Below are positions 50,301-59,300 of a stretch of DNA of 64,000 nucleotides, piece after piece (positions within the stretch are counted from its first letter, which is position 1; every line of letters starts with the position of its first letter). Both the position numbers and the translations under genes were made by a program. Under the pieces are notes generated by a model, which worked only from the letters and a program-made list of their open reading frames with translations, had not been told where the DNA came from and ran no database searches. The DNA is taken from positions 2,065,746 to 2,129,745 of the forward strand of contig SSNP01000043.1 of the NCBI GenBank assembly GCA_006937955.1, read 5' to 3'. Source of the stretch: Pachypanchax playfairii. Its lineage: Eukaryota > Chordata > Actinopteri > Cyprinodontiformes > Aplocheilidae.

Positions 50301-53300
50301 AACATTAACTAACTAAGCCAATCTAATGCAGTAATTCTTTACATATTAGATGATGATATAGGTATTATTTGTCCCATATAGAAAAATACAGCCAAATACA
50401 GTAAAACTGATATAATTTAGAAAAAGAAAAACCATGCGTATATGTGAGACTCCAAAATATTGAAACCATGGGAACATAACATCAAATTTATATAACAGTT
50501 TTAGTATGGATTAATCTCTAGGTATTGATCATTTTGATAACCCTACTGTACAAAGGACAATATTTCAGATGACGTTCCTTCAGACACTCTGAGAGAATAG
50601 ACATCCTTATACAACTTTTTTCTTTACATGTACTATCAAGAACTTTAATGTCTAACATACTAATTTAGGCTTGTAGTGTTTGAGTTAGAAGGGTGATGCA
50701 GCGCTAGAAGCCACGTCCAAAAAACTCAGGAAACAAGCATCTAAAATGAGCTTCCTTCATAAGGTGGACGGGGTTCAGAGTCTCTGCTCTTTGCAACAGG
50801 AGAGGTCTGCTTTAGTGGTTCGGGCGTCTGATCAGAAGTTTTTCGGGCATGTCCTGCTAGGAGGAGACCCCGAGGCAGAACCAAAACTCGCTGGAGGAAT
50901 TACAAATTGCTACTAGCCTGGGAATGTCTTGATCTCCCAGTAGGTGCTGGAGAGCGCTGCTGTCTGGGTTTCCCTCCTAGACGTGTTGCCTCTGTAACCA
51001 AACCTCATATGAGACATGACAACATGACATTCAACATGGGACTAAACTGTCACTTAGCTCAGGGCAGATCAAATTTACCAAAATGTACTAAATCTTGTCA
51101 TTAACTTACGTATTAAAACTAAATTTGTATCAGCAAACAATCTGAACCTTGTTTTGAATTCAGCATTTTACAGCCCAGATGATTAAAGAATTTCCATTTG
51201 ACATTTACATTTAGTCTTTGAACCATTTTTATCTTTGTTCTTGGGCAGGTGTTGCATTGGATGGAAGAAAACTAAAATTGATTAAGAATCTTTTGTAAAA
51301 CACGCTACAAATTTGACACTCCTTATTTTTTAAGGTTGAACTGCTTTTCCTCACTTGTTTAGATTCTGAAAGTCTCTTGATTTCCTCTTTGATCCTTGTG
51401 CTTTAAAAATCATCCAGTTTCCAGGTAGTGTTTTTTTTTTTTTTACCTGAACCTTTTTTTAGCCTGTGATTTCTAGTTTTTTTCCCCCTCCATTGTTCTT
51501 TTCTGCGCTGTCTGATTGGCAGATCAGGGCCGAAGTGTCACCCGGTCCTCGTAGCCCTTCTGCACTTTATGATCCCCTATCAGCGTCTGTCTTGACACAG
51601 CAGGGTTACCTCAAGCCTGTCGTTTTGGAGAAAGTTTCACAAGGATTCATATAAACGCTTCTTGCATGTCAGTGCACGCTTCAGAAACCTCATTCTACAA
51701 AAGTTTGCACTCAAATTAGCAGCATTTTTGTTACAAATTAGGATGTTTTTGATGAAAATTTATGTTTAACTTTGAATGACATCTATAGGTCAGCGTGTTC
51801 ACACATATGTCTCAAAAAGCTCTAGTTTAAGGATAATCCGAGCCCTTTTATTTAGAGTACTCAAGGGAGGGGTGTGGTCTTTTGAGATCTGTTTCCATGG
51901 TAACTCAAAACTGCACAAAACCACAACAGGTCACCTGTGTTGATTAACCCAGTCAGTTGTGTCATGCTTGAAATTATGTCTGACAGTTGGTTCTATGAGG
52001 AAACTCGGGTACTGTTTTTTATTGCACTGCGTTGCCATGATTTCCAACATTACATGCAAATATGATAGTACACTTCTACTGACCAAACTGATCGATTTGA
52101 TGTGTCACATGTCAACGCAGGTCCTACTGTCGGTCCTGTTAGCTCAGTAGGTGCTTCTAATGACGAATGGCGTTGCCACAATCACAGTAAAAATAATATA
52201 AAAGCTCTTTAAATCTGTGATAGACCCTTGGCACGCGAGCAGATGGAAATTAGAACAGCGTCCGTAAGTCAAAGTATATTGACACAGTAACCTCTGACCT
52301 TTTGTTTTCAAGGGTTTTACATAGATTTTTTTAATGAGGTGGGGTTTTTGTGTGAATACTGTTGCCATGGCAACTGGAAATGCCACGAAACCATGATGGT
52401 GCACATTTCGTTGTTGATCTGGTCAGTTCAATGTATCATATGCTTAATAACATATGGCAGTACTTTGGAGTGTTTTGGGTGTGGTTTTTGGCGTGCTGCG
52501 TCACCATGGTGACATTGCAATTAGAAGTTATTTCAACAGGTTTTAAAAAAATAATTTCAAAGTAGAAAATACTTTTTGTTGAAGAAAGAATTGTATTTTA
52601 GCAGTTTTAGATGATAGTTTGGTGTCTTTTTTTTTATAGACCAAACATAAAAACAGCTGTAAAATCCCAAAAATCTACCACGGAAAGTCCCCAAGATGCC
52701 ATCAACAAAAATGTAAACCACAGTTTGTGTAAACATTGCGTGTTCATGTGTGTAATTCTGTGATGTCCTTTACCACAGTGGAGCTTTTCTTATAGTTTAG
52801 TCATGTTTCCACAAGTACATTATGTTCTTTTACACTGATGATGGAACCCATAAATCACTGCTGCAGTCTGAGCTCGTCTAAGAACACAGCGTGGCCCAGA
52901 AAGGTGTTCATCCCTGACGGAACCACCCACAATCCATCACTGCATCCTGAGAGTCTCTGACGAGAGATCGGAAGGCAGAGTTGACACACACCAACACACA
53001 CACACGTGTGCGCACAAATAAGACACTGTTGCTCTTTGATGTTAATTGGTCCATTACAGTGCGATGATGATGGTGGGTAATGCTTGGTGGTTGTTGGAGG
53101 GTGTCTGTTTTTTTGGTATGATAGCACTGTCTAATGCATCTGATTTAATGAGTCCACAATACCCAAAAAACAAAAAATAACACACAAATATAAGAAAACC
53201 ACACAAGGTGCTTTAATGTTTATTTTTTTGATAATTATGCCCTTTTTATTGGAGCAGAAAATCGAAAAAAAAAAACTATGGTTGGTGATACAAGTACTAA

Positions 53301-56300
53301 ATTTGGTGTAATGATTCCTACTGAGGAAATATATTAAATTACCCAGATCCCCATCTGGGAAACCAAGATGTCGACCGTTATGCAATATGGCCTCCAAAAT
53401 CAGCTCTCAGAATAAATTTTACCCACATATTACCTCAACTAGGGAGGTTCTGTTTTTTGAAGTGTTTATTTTGTTTTAACAGGATGACTGAGATAGTTGT
53501 GAATGGACATAGAGGATATTTTAAGGTTAGGTTGAGGATGGCATGAGGAAAACCGCCATTATGGAAATATTGTTTTTCATAAATACAGTGGTGTGAAAAA
53601 CTACAGGATGGGCCATTTATATGGATACACCTTAATAAAATGGGAATGGTTGGTGATAAATAACTTCCTGTTTGTGGCACATTAGTATATGTGAAGGGGG
53701 AAACTTTTTCAAAATGGGTGGTGACCATGGTGGCCATTTTGAAGTCGGCCATCTTGGATCCAACTTTTGTTTTTTTCAATAGGAAGAGGGTCATGTGACA
53801 CATCAAACTTAATGGTAATTTCACAAGACAAACAATGGTGTGCTTGGTTTTAACGTTACCTTACTCACATAAATAAACCTGTTTATTGAAGTCAAGACTG
53901 TAGCATATTTCTGCAGAACACCGGTTTGAGCAACAGCTGTCTGAGACACAGCTGCGGAAAAGTTATTCAGTACTGCTTTAAATTTCAGAGTGAGACTTGA
54001 ACAAAACTGCTCACAAAATGTTTTTGTAGCTAGTTTCTATATCTTAACTACCTCTCAACCTCAAAACATTGTATTAACCTTTTAACCATGATTGTATCTT
54101 TTAGTTTTTTATCACAAGAGTCCATCTTAAACCTATTTGGTAAAACTAAAAAAACTTAACGAGAAATTTTTAAGGAAACCAAATTGGGTCACAAAAATAA
54201 GTTTCTATGAGATCTAGTTGGTGCTTTAAATCAGTTTTCTTTTGAAAATTTACCATGAATAAACTAACTATAAGGAAATTGTTTTACTTTCCCGAACACG
54301 GGATGTAAATTTGAAGAACACTGTTCTAATCAGGGGCCAATTAGTTCATTATCCACCTGTCTGTACAATCTTCCATTCAACCACCCTTCTGTCTTTTATC
54401 CAAGACAAATCAATCTTCTAATCAAATACCAACGAAAGCTAATGATTTTATGGGAGACTCTGTAAAATCACAGAAATTATATAAACGTTATTTGCAGTAA
54501 GAAGCTTGTACAACGTTACCAACTCTTGCATGGCGACGTTTACCACAGCAGACTCAAAATCTAGGATTAATAGCATGTACATGTTAGCAAAGTCTGGGTC
54601 CAGAAAAAATAAATGCCATTAAAGTACAATGGAGGTTTGATTTGATGATTTTTGCTGTTTTGTTTTTTTTTCCCTTCAGGCTCAGCTCAGAGAACTTCAG
54701 CAGGCCGCTGAAGATCTCCAAATTAAATTAGAGAAACACAGACGGCGGAAAGAAGAGGCCGATCAACTCAAGGAGCAAACAAAGTCATTGAAACCAGGAG
54801 ATATTGGTAAGGTCTATTTCTGGAATCCATTTAAATAAATGCTTATTTCACCGAGGTTCTTCAGTTTCCGTCCTCAGACCAGTTTTCCTGCTCAGCCATT
54901 ACATTAAGCTAAAGTAAGCAAGTCATAGCTACTCAGGTCCCATGTTTTGGATTGACAGATGGTAGAACATCAGAAAAACTTGGAAAAGGTTAAGTGCACA
55001 GGCTGAAATTAATTGACTTGGAGAGGATTGCTGAGCAGTAGCAAAATGCATTCCCACAGCTCTCTTTTTCCATCCTTCAAACCTTCAGAGAGAAGTTGAA
55101 CATGAGTCACAGGAAAATTCCCTTATCAGTCTGAGCACAAGCTGGCTTGGCATTTAAGTGATGTTCTGACTCGCACATGTGAATGTTCAGAAAGTTGTGA
55201 GAACGGATAGGAAATGGCCTGGAGGATTTTCTCTCAATAAATGTGTGCAGGGGGTTCAGGCTGTAGAGAAAGGATGAGTGAAAATTGTTGGAGTTTTAAA
55301 ATGTTTGGTCTTTAGATGAATACATTTTCAGGCTAGCTGTTAATTCTTCTATGGAAAAGTAAAAGATCTACAAGGGGAGATAACTGAAATACACTTTTTA
55401 AGATCTAAACTATTAATTTGTGTTTCAGTTGGACTAATAAGCGAATGGACTAGTTGCAATTAGGGCTGGGTTTAAAAAATCGATTAATCGATTTAAATCG
55501 ATTTAAGAATAAAAAATCTATAATCGATTCATAAAGCACTAAATCGATTTTTTAAAATATACATTTCCTTTTGTTACAGTTATGCCACATGCCACTGCTT
55601 CTGGATATTTTTAATGAAAACATGAATATTAAATGTATATAAAATACGCACTGTTGAAAGGCTGCTTCAGCATTTCATAAAAATTGCCATCTACGAATGT
55701 CTGATATTCAAGAAATACTAATGTGACAGAAATATCTGAAAAAAGAATCGATATTAAATCGAATCGAAATTAATCGAAATCGAATCAATTTTTGCTCTTG
55801 TGAATCGAATCGAATCGATTCAGGAAATTAGGAGTGATACCCAGCCCTAATTGCAATGTGTTATAAAACAACTCAAATCCAAAAAATGTTGTAATGGTTT
55901 ATGTGAAAACTGCAGAAATATTCTGATAATCCAGTCAAAATTTAGAGTGCAAAGTGGAACGTTGTGTAAAAACCTTGAGCAATATTGTTATTTAACCAGA
56001 TAAAATCCATTCAGGTTAGAAGAACGTGTCATCGATAATAAATATTGTCGACAATATCGACAATAAATAAACACTGTAATAATGTGAGACACTATTTCAC
56101 AGGCTTAAAGTGGTTTTTAAGTCAACAAATCTGAGAACAATTTAAAACTCAATATCTAATATTATAGAAAATGTTGAAAGGACTTTATCTCCCAGGATCA
56201 AACAGTTAGTTTGACTTGCTTGTGTGTTTGAAGTTATATAAAGATGAAGGTCCCATCGTAACTATTAGCTTGTCAATCTGGTCAAAATGAGCTTTCCGTA

Positions 56301-59300
56301 TGACTTCTCCTCATTAGGTCTAAACTGTTGCTTTATTATAACTGTTTAGAGGCTGAATATAGAACAATTTCAGAAAAAACAGTATTAAAAAAAAAATTGA
56401 TGACCCCAAAAAAAACATTTTCATGGCATGAAAATGACAAACCTGACATCCCGACGGCTGGAAACTTAGTTCCATTATTGCAAGGTGTACTTGGAACTAC
56501 TCACAGTATGTGGACAATTCTGCGCACATGGATACACTTGAGTGTTTTGGTCAGGGGGGAATCAGATGTTCTTATACGCTGCTGTTTACATGAAATCCTA
56601 CATCAATGTGTGCGTTTTCAGCGTTCCCCCCGTTTCCCCACCACCCCACACCCCTCCTGCTTTACCAGACCATTTCCTGACTGCCCGAACACAAACACCG
56701 TACTGGTAAAAGCTCTTGTTATTAGGTCTTCAGCTGGTAAAGTTCTGGAACAGATTATCCGGACAGATTCCGAAATGTGGCTTTCAGACTCAAAAGCGAA
56801 ACGGACGAAGTCCGGAACATTAGCTTTTATCATGGCCTCTCTGAAAGGGGCTTAAATGTTGCTATGGTGTTCATGTTCCATATTCAACCTTTTAAAAGTT
56901 TTAATAATCACAAATAATATACAGGAACCTGAAATACTGGAAAAAGCAATAGAAAAAAGTAGGAATGGGTATCGAACCCCGGTATTAAATTAGCCCCGGG
57001 GCTGATTCTGATGGTCCACACGGATCGATAAGCTTCATCCTTATCGTTCCTGTTAACGGTAAATTAGGCTTGTATTTATCTTTTGCGGGAGATATAAACA
57101 CAAGCCAAACCCTGTCAGCCTGCTCCTCCTTAACAAGCACACACACCGCGGGGAGGAGGGACAGCTGCGCGTTCCCGTCTTCATGTCATGCTCTCACTAG
57201 AAGCTCCGCTCACCAGCAGGTACGCAGATACGATGGCAGAGTGAACGAAAAGATCCAAACTTTGGCTTCATTTTACAAAAATAGATGCCGATAATGCAAG
57301 CTGTAACAAATGCAATAAAAACTTTTGCTTTTAAAGGTGGGAACGTGAGGAACTTCACCAACCACCTTGTTAAAATACACCAAATACAAACAGAGAGATG
57401 CACAGTGACTGCCTGAGTGCTGCTGCAATAACAACAAGCCCTGAATCAGAGGGCTTATTTTACACTATACACTTTGATTCAAAATCGTTCATTTTGGTTC
57501 TTAATAGCACTGTTTATAAGGAAGTTATGTTAGATATTTTTTATTTGAATACGTTAAACGTTTTTAAATAGACAACACAGTATTTTTAGTTTCTGATATA
57601 AAACAAGTTGTTTATACAGTTATTTATTTTGTACTTTTTATTTTGTCGTTATTTATTTTCCGTGCTTTGCTGTTCCAATTGTTAAAAAATAAAATAATTA
57701 TAGTTCATTATTAGGGTTTTTTTAGGTTTTAGTCTTTCAAAAAAAAAAAGTACCGATACGGGTACCGATAAAGTACTTTAGTAGTATTCTTAAGAGTAGT
57801 AGTATCGATAAATCCTTAACGATACCCATCCCAAGAAAAAAGGCTTAATTAGGCCTCAAGTTACAGTAGTGGTCTTATCTAAACTCTCTGTAATACACTT
57901 TCAGTATATAAGAAAACACACAGGACCTATAAACTCTGGCCAACCCCTGAGGACAACATGCACGTTGCAGTGAGATATCAGTCATATAGAGGAACGTCAG
58001 AAGACGGATTGTGCCACGAGTTTGTTTTTAGCCTGTCACTTTCTGACTTCAGTAGTTCATGTCAAGAAACAGGAATGAAAAGCCAGAAGAAGTAGCAGCT
58101 GAGGCTGCACAGTGGAAGCCAACCAGTCTCTCCCTTCACTGCTGCTGTCGCTCAGACGTGTCTCCAGGGCTTCATGTGCAGTTATTGAGATGTTTTAAAG
58201 GGGCCAGGTTATTTGTACCCTCGAAGAAAATTAGTTTCTCGCAGCGCTCGCGTGTGTGTGGTGACTACGGAGAACTGGGGATATTAGAGCTGACAGAAAA
58301 GCAATCTAAGCTTTAAATTAAATTATTTATTTGCTGGTACATGCATTGACAAGAAACAAAAACTATATCCATATATTGTTTTTTGAAATTGGTACGACAT
58401 TTTAAGGAGCTTGAGTCAACACATTGTACATAATATAGGTTTATTAGACACATACACAAAGATATCACCCGTTTATAGAAGCATGCGGCTGAATCATAAT
58501 GTACACATTCATAGATGAGTAGATTTTTTCTTTTTTTACATTTTGCCAAGCTTGTTTTTGAAATAAGGTGGAAATCCTTGTTAAATAACAGTTTGTTCTC
58601 AGTTAATGAGAAATACATGTTCTGTGATGAGCTGCGAGTTCATAATGAGGTCTTTTCTTTATTTAATCCTATTTGTTTGATGTTAACACTGAGGCGTAGA
58701 GTGTTTACATTCAGTTTCTTTTTATGATATTAAATCTAACACACCCGACTGCACATTCTTTGAGTTCACCCACAGTTTAAAGGGATTTCCTCTGGTTTTT
58801 CAGCAGTTCACTCACTTCATCTGATTTAAACCGCCAATCTGAAAATCTGTGGTGAGCTACGGACGTTAGCGTGTTCTGTCAACCACAGGTTACAGTGCTT
58901 TATGGTCCATTTTCACTGATATAGCACACAACTTCTGTGCACTACTTTGTGTGGCGGAAGAACAATTACAGTTGATGGTTTGAACACTATTACAAAATGT
59001 CAGACGTGTGAAATGACGCACTACAGTAATTCCTTAGTATGCCGCACTTTGACTTTTGCGGCTTCACTAAGTGACTAAAAATTGCAAATTAAAACACATA
59101 AAACAAAACTAAATTGCAGATTTGATATTCATGGGTATCTAAATATTTATCACAAATTATACGGGAATTTTTATTTCTGTTGCATTCTTTCTCAGTTGGT
59201 TTGTCCAGTTAGTTACGTACATGGGATGCTATTGGTGATTGACCGAGAAGCATGTGGTTATGTATCTGAGTGCTGATTGGCTCAGATCAGCACGCGGTTA

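Noticed and set aside
53435..53824. 129-codon minus-strand frame
   Set aside because: It reads across the non-coding end of a dispersed fish transposon.
56328..56855. 175-codon plus-strand frame in intron 6
   Set aside because: No recognisable domain, low-complexity parts, no splice signals that would join it to a gene; probably repeat sequence open by chance.
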